From Sorghum bicolor (lineage: Eukaryota > Streptophyta > Magnoliopsida > Poales > Poaceae), in NCBI RefSeq assembly GCF_000003195.3, contig NC_012874.2:1953001-2017000 (forward strand): 64,000 bases of DNA. Reading direction: 5' to 3'. The notes beneath the pieces were generated by a model. The model was not told where the DNA came from and made no database searches. It saw only the letters and a program-made list of their open reading frames with translations. Both the position numbers and the translations under genes were made by a program. Positions 56,460 to 64,000 of this stretch are shown here, piece after piece. How positions within the stretch are numbered: the first letter of the stretch is position 1; every line of letters starts with the position of its first letter.

Positions 56460-57837
56460 CAAAATAGGCTGGCAGGCTTGAATTAACAAACTCTGTCTTC
56501 TCTGCTTTTCCCACTTTCTGCATGAGCACTTTTGCAATACACAGTACACTGATAGATCAAATCGATAAATTCAGAAAATTGTGTTTTTGGAGAGAGGCAG
56601 ATATAAATGGAAACAAAAGGCCAAAAGCTGCTTGGACTATGGTTTGTAAGCCAAAGAAAGAAGGTGGATTGGGGGTGCTAGACCTTAAAACACAAAATGA
56701 AGCCTTGCTTCTCAAACACTTGATGAAATTTTTCAATAGAGAAGATATACCATGGGTCGCTCTTGTCTGGGAAAGCTACTATGAGGCTGGAAGTTTACCA
56801 TCTTCATCATCTAAGAAAGGCTCATTTTGGTGGAGGGACATTCTGAAATTAACAGACAAATTCAAGGGTTTGGTTGTGGTTAATATTAATAATGCAAGAT
56901 CTTGCTATCTTTGGACAGACTTTTGGAACAACAAAGTTCCAATGCAGGCATATCCAGAGCTTTTCTTTTTTGTCAAATCAAGTTCAACAATACTAGCTGA
57001 GGCAATTTCAAGGGAAAGCATTCTGGATTTCTTTCACCTGCCACTGTCACAGCAGGCTTTTCTCCAACTAAATCAGCTGCAACAGGATTTCCATCAGTTG
57101 GCTCTAAACGAACAATCTGATTCCTGGACTTGTATTTGGAATTCTGGAAAGTTTTCAGTGGCAAGAGCATACAAACAATTAAGTGGTCATAGGACAATTC
57201 ACAAAAGCTTCAAATGGGTTTGGAACAGTTCATGTCAAAATAAACACAAAGTTTTTGCCTGGCTGTTTCTTAAGGACAGATTAAGCACCAGAGAGCTCTT
57301 AAAGAGGAAAAATATGGAACTGCAAGGTTACAGTTGTGTAATCTGTAGTTCCTTGACTGAGGAATCTCTACTTCATTTAATGGTTCAATGCCCCTTTGCC
57401 TCAACCTGCTGGAATTGGATTGGTTTGCAAGTTTCTGACCAGCAGGACCTATTTCAGAATCTGAAGAGTTTCAGAAGACAGCTGCAAGTTCCCTTCTACT
57501 TGGAAATCATTATACTCATGTGTTGGGCCATCTGGCATGTAAGGAATGGCCTCATCTTCAATAACAGATTGCCTACGATCAATGAAGCCAAAAGACTCTT
57601 CAAGTCTGAAATGGTGCTGCTTTTGGTGCGTGCAAGAAGAAGTTACTTTCCCTGGATTGAATTATGGATAAACAATCTAGTGTAATTTTCTTAGTTTGGT
57701 TGATTTTCTTCATTTCTTTTTTTGTTTCCTGATTTGTCTCCCCCCTCCCCTCCTCTTAGCTCTGTAAAAACGCTTCCTTTTTTGCCTTTTTAATTCACCA
57801 GTAGGGGTGCGCCCCTCCTATTCATTCAAAAAAAAAT
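56460..57837 (+). mobile_element. 5'-truncated LINE with intact 3' ORF2 segment
   Basis: An open frame (387 codons from the ATG at 56,522, ending at 57,685) encodes the end of an L1-type ORF2. Upstream in-frame AGRLELTNSVFSAFPTF is the usual RT-thumb region. Then KKEGGLGVLDLKTQNEALLL and the zf-RVT domain (FSVARAYKQL, HKVFAWLFLKDRLSTRELL, YSCVICSS..ESLLHLMVQC) with its Cys/His pattern, and an FNNRLPTINEAK-like tail. The 3' UTR ends ATTCATTCAAAAAAAAA. Endonuclease and RT catalytic core are missing, so it is a dead 5'-truncated insertion, recent enough to keep its frame. No target duplication found. Confidence 0.85.
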
Positions 57838-58308
57838 GTTCATGGAAGAAAATATATAGAGAGAGGAGGGATGAAGCAGTGTTCACCATAATATACTTCT
57901 TCCATTCCAAAAAACACTACGGGTTTGTTTTGAATGCGGGAAATATTTAATGTGTTTTTTCTTTGAAAATTGAATTTGATTCCTATGAAATTCCTGTGTT
58001 CCAAATAAGCCGTACATAGAATTTTAAATATAGATCTAGATAAACATTTGTCTAAATTAACATCTAGAATTATAACCTTTTTAGGATGGAGACGGATTGG
58101 GGCTTATGAGTTATGATTATTGATTAGTACAGCAGAGACCAAGTCATCATGCATCTCTAGCTCTGTTGGTGCCACGACGAAGCTGAATCAGTCCAAAAGC
58201 AAGTTCCCAGTTCCACCCAACAAATAAAGACGAACAAAACAACGTCAGCTTGCCTCGTTTGCTGACGAGAGCAATCAAGGACTCTTTTCCCCTATGGGCC
58301 GTGTTCAG

Positions 58309-58402
58309 TGCAGGTCTTGATCATGCTTTTCGCTTTGACTGATTTATTGTAGAAGAAAAACACTGCTAGATGAGTGACAGATTCAACTGATAAACTTAAG
58401 TG
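58309..58402. mobile_element. short MITE, family C
   Basis: GTGCAGGTCTTGATCATG is diverged, but ATTTATTGTAGAAGAAAAAC, ACTGCTAGATGAGTGACAG and TTCAACTGATAAACTTAAG follow family order. Confidence 0.45.
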
Positions 58403-58639
58403 AATAAGGAGGATGCTTACCGTATCACCTCAGCTCGCCTTTTTGAGTGGTTGAGCTGAGCTTTTTAGGAAGAAATCCTTAATGCTTAATGGTAGGGTGA
58501 TTATGGGCTAGCAACTATATATATGTTAGCATTTATATATATGGATGCATGTACGAGTTGGCAAGGCGAGCTAGGCAAACTAAGAAAGATTTTATTTGGG
58601 ATGATGAGCCCCCTACTTTTATCAATGAGTTTATACTAA

Positions 58640-58675
58640 GGCCTTGTTTAGTTGGCAAATTTTTGGTTTTTTTTC
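58640..58675. mobile_element. family A left-end fragment
   Basis: GGCCTTGTTTAGTTGGCAAA followed by unrelated sequence after ~35 bp. Confidence 0.6.
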
Positions 58676-59243
58676 GCATATATATCTTGGAAAAGCCGAG
58701 TCTTAAGCCGCTAATTTAGAGCGTCAAAACTTTCCGTAGATACAACAAGGAAATATAGGAATCTAGGTATATAGAGAGGTGCGGTTGGATCTCATGTTAC
58801 GTTTCCTCTAAATTTTCTATGGTTTCAGCCATTCAGCCCATTCTATACAAAATGTATATTATTTACAACGCACACTCCGTTGTTTAAAAAGCATATATAG
58901 GAAAAAAAAATCCACTAATCCTTTACAAGCAAGTGTGTTAATTGAATCGACAAATCGGCTGAAAATAAAAGAGAGAGGTTTGGGGTGGGTGGGTGGGGGG
59001 GGGGGGATGAATCAACAGATGAAAAGAATGTGAAAATCGACGAGAAAGAAAACAAGGGCGCACGACGAGAAAGAAAACAAGGGCGCACGGTAGTCAATAC
59101 TGAAAGCAGAGAGAGAGAGAGATGTATGAGAACGAAGATATAGGGTAAAGGACAGTGCCCAAGTGCGTGGATGCAGTCCAAAAGATCTGACCGATGACCA
59201 ATCTACAATCAGGTCTTTGTGTCGAAGATGGTGGGTAGCTACT

Positions 59244-59479
59244 AGCTTTGTTTAGTTTCAAAAAAAATTACAAAATAGACATGGTAGCAGTTTCGTTTGT
59301 ATTTAACAAATATTGTCCAATTATGGATTAACTAGGCTCAAAAGATTCATCTCGTAAATTACAGTCAGACTGTATAATTAGTTATTATTTTTATCTATAT
59401 TTAATGCTCCACGCATACGCCACAAGATTTGATGTGATGTGAAATCTGAAATCTGAATTTTTTGGCAATTTTTTTTGGG
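59244..59479. mobile_element. MITE, family A, right end lost
   Basis: AGCTTTGTTTAGTTTC at the left and the normal interior; the right end dissolves after AATCTGAATTTTTTGGC. Confidence 0.7.
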
Positions 59480-59626
59480 TCAAGTCAGAGTCAATGGAAT
59501 AGTCAGCCCCCACAATGCGTGCCTACGTACTATGAAGCAAATGTGCTGACACTAACCCTTTAAGAAGTCGATCGTACCAAACCATTTTGACATACGCAAG
59601 GGGGCGGGATCAATCAATGCAAAGTA

Positions 59627-59847
59627 CTCCCAAATTATAAGTCATTTGGTTTTTTTAACATCAATTTTGATCTCTCTTTTTATTCAAAAATTTATGTAAA
59701 AATATCATTTCTTTTGTCGTGACTTGATTTATTAATAAAAGTTTTTCAAGAATGACTTAGGTTTGACTATAATTTTTTTTAAATAAAACGAGTGGTCAGA
59801 TTTGGGGTCAAAAAAATCAAACATCTTATAATTTATGATGAAAAGAG
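59627..59847. mobile_element. Stowaway-like MITE, degenerate
   Basis: TA-flanked. CTCCCAAATTATAAGTCAT at the left and CATCTTATAATTTATGATG...AAAGAG at the right. Confidence 0.6.
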
Positions 59848-59989
59848 TAATAATAGTAACGTGTTGGGCCTTGGTAAAAGGGACATGCGTGTACACTATA
59901 TGGCCGCTTAATTGGTTTAAGGATTTTTTTCTTCAAAAAGACACCTTATGTAGTCTATTGATATAGCATTTGAAGGAGTAGTTAGGTAG

Positions 59990-60240
59990 AAAGAATTTAG
60001 AGGCGGGTCACATTATAGCCCACCTCTAATTTATTTTTAGAGTAGCATGATTATTCGTGACATTAACTGTCTCTAAAAACAGAGAACGTTTCTAAAAACA
60101 TCCGAAAGCACCATCCACTTCTAGAAAATCAATCTAGAGGTGTGTGAGTCATATCTGAAACTACTTTTAGAGAGATAGTTCGTGATGGAGCCACCTCCCG
60201 GAAATGAAAAGAAGGCACACCTCTCTTTTATGTAGTAGTG
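59990..60240. mobile_element. possible CACTA-type right end
   Basis: Ends CTCTCTTTTATGTAGTAGTG, the inverse of CACTACTACATAAAAGAG. The preceding 240 bp contain many short TAGAGG/CCTCTA subterminal repeats in both orientations. No left end was found in the window. Confidence 0.4.
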
Positions 60241-61074
60241 GTAAATATTGTTGCGGAGAAAGTAAATGCGATACACTTTTAGAGTTTTCGTACCACCTCT
60301 AGATGAAAAAATAATAATTACAACAGCCACAAAAAATTATAGTTTTGTAAGTCAAGTTATTTAAAGTCTAGCCAAGTTATAGAAAAGATTGTCAACACTG
60401 ACGATATCAAATAGTTTATGTTATATAGACCGTACATGCATGACGTTGTAGAAAACTCTGTGAATGTAAACCAAGATCTATCAAATCTAGCTAGCAGATT
60501 AATTATTAGTAGTAAATGCAACTGGAAGCAGTTAACTTTCGGGAGAGTGGATGATGCTCTTGTTTGCTGCTAGCTAGTATTCGTCTACTGCTAGGACTAC
60601 TAGTCTAGTATAACCAGTGAAACCGCCAGTTGCATGCGCTACTCCATGTGCATTCATACTTTTGACAATTTGACTCAGGGTCAAGGGCTACCAAATCAAA
60701 TACACTACTATACTGGTAGTATAGTCGTATATTGAAGCAATATACGCATATAATACTGTGGCGTGTCATCGTTCACGGTTTGGAGTGTGTCGAGCTACTA
60801 CGACTAATACAAAGCCAACATATGTACATGTACTCGTAATATATATATATATATATGATGACTATCAAAGCAAGTTGGCACGCAATGCATATACATCGAT
60901 TGGTGTAATCTACGTACGAGGCACGAGGGAAGAAGCGCGCAGGGGGACGTACGTCAAATGTGGAAATAAAATGCATGCGTTCAACTGGATCTCTGTACAA
61001 GACGCGTCGCATTTCCTCTCCCCAGCACATTCATTTCATTTCGTTTATATATCTTATAGAGTATATGTTGGGAG
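60241..61074. other. intergenic stretch
   Basis: No gene recognised. A short (TA)n tract sits at about 60,839-60,856. The upstream VQ gene promoter may begin anywhere beyond this point. Confidence 0.4.
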
Positions 61075-61105
<31 letters not shown>

Positions 61106-61128
61106 GTGTGTGTGTGTGTGTGTGTGTG
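61075..61128. repeat. compound (TA)n-(TG)n microsatellite
   Basis: A run of TA units to about 61,103 followed by TG units from about 61,105 to 61,128. Confidence 0.95.
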
Positions 61129-61342
61129 ATTTCCAATTATTTAATTAGGTGGCCAATAGTTTGTTTTCGTGCGTGCATGGTTTTGCAGGCCATGTGCATG
61201 TGTATGCATGCGCGAGCGAGAATTGCATGTGGTCTATTTATTCAGATCAGAAAAAGGAGGCATATGCATGTGCATGGTCTCCGATCACATTTTTTGACCC
61301 ATGCTGTCGAGCAGAGTTGACCGTTCCGGCATGGACGTTTTA

Positions 61343-61564
61343 GGCTTTGTTTAGTTTCAAAAATTTTTACAAAATAAGTATTGTAGTATTTTCGTTTATA
61401 TTTAATAAATATTGTCCAATCATATATTAACTAGACTATAAATTATAGATAAACTATACAATTAGGTATTTCTTTTATCTATATTTAATATTTCATATAT
61501 GTGCATTCGATGTGATAGAGAATATGAAAAATTTTGTAAAATTGTTTTAGAACTAAACAAGGCC
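61343..61564. mobile_element. MITE, family A, TTA duplication
   Basis: GGCTTTGTTTAGTTTC and TTAGAACTAAACAAGGCC with perfect TTA on both sides; a 222 bp internally shortened copy. Confidence 0.82.
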
Positions 61565-61675
61565 TTAGTTTTGCCACGTAGTGCATGCGTGCGTGTCTAA
61601 TCAATGCAAATCAATTTGAAACAAGCAAGCAATTGTTTGTTGTGTGCCCGCTTGCCTAGCTCCGAAGCCGGTGCC

Positions 61676-61768
61676 GCTTGGCTGTAAAGGTACGATAAAA
61701 AAATATTATTTATCAATTTATTATAAAAAATACTGCTGAATAATTAATAAAATTCAACTGAATAGACT
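61676..61768. mobile_element. short MITE, family C, decayed
   Basis: CTTGGCTGTAAAGGTACGAT, ATTTATTATAAAAAATACTG and TTCAACTGAATAGACTGAG; the end motif is barely preserved. Confidence 0.4.
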
Positions 61769-62044
61769 GAGCTCTAGCTGCGTGCACATAGATCCACAGG
61801 CAACCTTGTGCAACAAGGACAAACAGATGCAACTTCAATCGAAGCAGAATTGTTGGTACAAATTTCAAAGTCGGTTTAAACTAATAAAAGTGAAAAGAGA
61901 GAGAGATAATAGATAGGTGATTTGATTAACCATAGATACTTAGCATGAACTTCATACTTATAGATCTGCTTCAATTCCAGGAGTCTAGTTGATAAAGTTG
62001 TGTTTGAACTTTTTTTTTTTTGATTGAAAATTGCCGACTTGGAT

Positions 62045-62165
62045 GGTCAAGCTCTCTCTGTCGCTGTCATCGTGGGACCGCTTGGTAGCTACAGTACGTG
62101 TGCTCAGTGTTCTTTTGGGTCCCGCGAGTGGGCCCACACCTCCAGCGCCTCCAGTCCATATAAAC
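62045..62165 (+). promoter_or_regulatory. core promoter of the VQ gene (TATA box, W-box)
   Basis: TATAAA at 62,159-62,164 implies transcription start near 62,190. GGTCAA at 62,045-62,050 is a W-box (TTGACC) on the minus strand; two more TTGACC lie near 61,294 and 61,317. W-boxes bind WRKY factors, the partners of VQ proteins, so feedback is plausible but unproven. Confidence 0.45.
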
Positions 62166-62211
62166 CGCCGTCTACATGCCCACCCACCTCTCCTCCTCCG
62201 CCGGCTCCACC

Positions 62212-62814
62212 ATGTCGCCGACGCCATGTCACCCTGCCTTCCTCTACGACCTGGACCTCACCGCGCCATCCCCGTCCCCGTCCCCGCCCCCGCCGCCGCC
62301 ACAGAACAACAACCACCACCTCCGCCCCGCGTCCGCCCGCCGCCGACCGTCCAGCAGGCGCCGGCCGCGGCCGTCGCGTAAGAAGGTGCCCCCCACGTAC
62401 TTCGCCGCGGACCCCGCCAGCTTCCGCCGCATGGTGCACCAGGTGACGGGCGCCGACGACCTGCTGCACCTGCCGCTGCCGCCTCTGGCGCCGAAGAAGC
62501 ACGAGGCGACCACCGCCCTCTGCCGCCCTGCGCCCTCCCGCGCCGCGGCGGCCGGCGCGCTGACCAGGCTACCGACGCTGGACACGTCCGCGCTCCTGCT
62601 CGGCAGCTGGTCCGCCCGGAGGACGACGACGACGGGGCTGGCCGCGTCGGTGCCGCCGGCGGCTGCGTGGGAGGTGGACGTGGCGGCCGGTGTCGGTGTC
62701 GGTGTTCGTGCAGGACTCGGGGGAGCGGGCTACAGCAGCAGCGATTCCGGCGGCGGCGGCGGCCGTGGCTTCCCAACCTTGGAGTCGTGGGACGACGCTC
62801 TCTCGTACTACTAG
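62212..62814 (+). CDS. VQ-motif protein
   Basis: 200 aa, single exon, GC-rich. The start MSPTPCHPAFLYDLDL is preferred over the in-frame ATG at 62,176 because that one lies only 12 bp after the TATA box, before the expected transcription start. The VQ motif FRRMVHQVTG (F-x3-V-x3-TG form) lies at ~residues 65-75 in DPASFRRMVHQVTGAD, preceded by the basic stretch RRRPSSRRRPRPSRKK, a likely nuclear signal. A Pro-rich region precedes it and Gly/Ser-rich low complexity follows, ending in LESWDDALSYY. VQ proteins bind WRKY transcription factors and tune defence or development. No introns, as is usual for grass VQ genes. Confidence 0.93.
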   Translation: MSPTPCHPAFLYDLDLTAPSPSPSPPPPPPQNNNHHLRPASARRRPSSRRRPRPSRKKVPPTYFAADPASFRRMVHQVTGADDLLHLPLPPLAPKKHEATTALCRPAPSRAAAAGALTRLPTLDTSALLLGSWSARRTTTTGLAASVPPAAAWEVDVAAGVGVGVRAGLGGAGYSSSDSGGGGGRGFPTLESWDDALSYY

Positions 62815-62865
62815 CTCCTCGCATCCCATCCATGAACACGAACATGCAGGATTCCACGATAATCA

Positions 62866-62870
<5 letters not shown>

Positions 62871-62934
<64 letters not shown>
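62871..62934. repeat. (TA)32 microsatellite
   Basis: 64 bp of pure TA, directly abutting the inverted-repeat element that follows. Confidence 0.97.
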
Positions 62935-62935
<1 letters not shown>

Positions 62936-63171
62936 CTAACTACAAAATATGTTATTCTGTAGCCACCTCCATTTACGATAATTTTATATACTAATTTACG
63001 ATAATATGTATACATATTTACGATAGTTGGATTACTATAACACATGAGGATATTTACCGTAATGTTATAATAAACCTTAGTAAGGAGTTACTATAATCTT
63101 ATAAATTAATATAATAATTATCGTAACTCAAAGTGGCTACAAAATAAGTTATTTTGTAGCCAGCTACAGAG

Positions 63172-63173
<2 letters not shown>
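62935..63173. mobile_element. Micron-like MITE embedded in a (TA)n microsatellite
   Basis: About 239 bp. The left terminus GCTAACTACAAAATATG...CTGTAGCC and the inverted right terminus match at about 25 of 30 positions, with similarity continuing inward through ACGATAATTWTATA blocks. The right terminus is itself nearly palindromic (GGCTACAAAATAA/TTATTTTGTAGCC). Pure TA repeats flank both sides. In rice, Micron elements are known to insert into TA microsatellites; whether this belongs to that family needs comparison. Confidence 0.65.

Positions 63174-63207
<34 letters not shown>
63174..63207. repeat. (TA)17 microsatellite
   Basis: The right flank of the inverted-repeat element, probably the other half of the TA tract it entered. 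Confidence 0.93.
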
Positions 63208-63214
<7 letters not shown>

Positions 63215-63302
63215 GGATTATTAGTTGATCGATTGAGAGACGATGACAGTGTCTGTCGATGGATGCATGCATGAACAAGCATCTTGCTTGCATCCATGGT
63301 TA

Positions 63303-63788
63303 GGTCTTGTTTAGGCCTTGTTAGTTCCCACCAAAAATACAAAAAGTTTTCAAGATTCCCTGTCACATCGAATCTTACGGCACATACATGAATCACTAAA
63401 TATAAATATAAATAAAAACTAATTACACAGTTTGCCTGTAAATCGAGAGACAAATCTATTGACCCTAGTTAGTCTATGATTGAACAATATTTGTCACAAA
63501 CAAAAGAAAGTGCTACAGTAGCGAAATCCAAAAAATTTTCACATCTAAACAAGGCCTTAGTTCCCAAAAATATTTGAGCTGAGGTATTGTTGTATTTTTG
63601 TTTTTATTTGGCAAATATTGTCCAATCATGTACTAGCTAGGTTCAAAAGATTCATATCGCGATTTACAGGCAAACTGTACAATTAGTTTTTATTTTCGTC
63701 TATATTTAATACTCTATGTATATGTCACAAGATTCGAAGTGACGAAGAATCTTGAAAAATTTTTGGTTTTACAGATGAAACAAGGCCT
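63303..63788. mobile_element. MITE, family A, interrupted by another family A copy
   Basis: GGTCTTGTTTA (63,303-63,313) is the left end. The sequence resumes at 63,557 as TTAGTTCCCAAAAATATTTG and ends ACAGATGAAACAAGGCC. The insertion between is a complete second element. Confidence 0.82.
63314..63556. mobile_element. MITE, family A, inserted into the left TIR of another
   Basis: GGCCTTGTTAGTTCCC and ACATCTAAACAAGGCC flanked by perfect TTA, the TTA being that of the host element's GTTTAGTT terminus. Confidence 0.85.
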
Positions 63789-63875
63789 TTAGTAGCTGCT
63801 TGTTTGTCCTCTCGTTGCTCCTAGCTAGACTATCTGTCTCGTACTAAGGGGACAATGCTCCAAATAGATAACTAA

Positions 63876-64000
63876 GGCCTTGTTTAGTTCGTAAAATTTT
63901 TCAAGATTCTCCGTCATATCGAATCTTTGGTCGTATGCATGGAGCATTAAATATAGATAAAAATAAAAACTAATTGCACAGTTTACCTATAATTTGTGAG
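63876..64000. mobile_element. MITE, family A, cut by window end
   Basis: TAA, then GGCCTTGTTTAGTTCG and the family interior as far as ACCTATAATTTGTGAG at the edge. Confidence 0.85.

Noticed and set aside
62176..62211. Upstream in-frame ATG as start of the VQ protein
   Set aside because: It lies only 12 bp after the TATA box, upstream of the expected transcription start.
62258..62866. Minus-strand 202-codon ORF
   Set aside because: Shadow of the VQ gene; the VQ motif and TATA box are on the plus strand.

Overview
The window looks like nuclear DNA of a grass, most likely Sorghum or a close Andropogoneae relative. The reasons are spliced genes with GT-AG introns and GC-rich first exons, a nuclear-type tRNA-Ala gene, and more than twenty copies of a ~240 bp MITE with ends GGCCTTGTTTAGTT...AACTAAACAAGGCC. 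Species is inferred from sequence style; no database search was possible.

Region by region. 1-10,100 is gene-free: several MITE families, tRNA-like degenerate repeats (4.9-7.1 kb) and a decayed LINE. 10,177-13,712 (minus) is an eight-exon gene for an unrecognised plant protein with an acidic internal repeat. A complete tRNA-Ala(TGC) gene sits just upstream at 13,944-14,016, followed by a ~2 kb tandem array (14.4-16.4 kb) of about a dozen tRNA-Ala-derived units of ~153 bp. 18,430-19,522 (minus) is an F-box/DUF295 gene with a one-base frameshift. 19.9-21.3 kb holds DNA-transposon relics. 23,752-24,174 (plus) encodes a small secreted protein whose C-terminus resembles a divergent CLE peptide. 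25,192-32,309 (minus) is a seven-exon CID-domain gene of the RPRD1/Rtt103 type. 35,118-36,266 (minus) is a DUF309 gene and 37,951-40,237 (plus) is NSE1 of the SMC5/6 complex; these two are divergent, separated by transposon-like DNA. 45,740-46,654 (minus) is an NDR1/HIN1-like membrane protein. 49,892-52,859 (minus) is a two-exon gene for a large acidic membrane-anchored protein of unknown function. 54.0-56.2 kb is a dense MITE cluster, including two long-form MITEs in inverted orientation. 56.46-57.84 kb is a 5'-truncated LINE. 62,212-62,814 (plus) is a single-exon VQ-motif gene, followed by a MITE-like element sitting exactly inside a (TA)n microsatellite.

The protein-coding genes do not form a pathway; this is ordinary gene-plus-transposon grass DNA. 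The least ordinary structure is the tRNA-Ala-derived array. Its units keep the acceptor stem, D arm, T arm, A box, a near-intact B box and a downstream T-run, but have lost a stable anticodon stem. Other points worth a second look are the CLE-like peptide gene, the (TA)n-embedded element, the inverted long MITE pair, a MITE nested in another MITE's terminal repeat, and the acidic repeat in the first gene.
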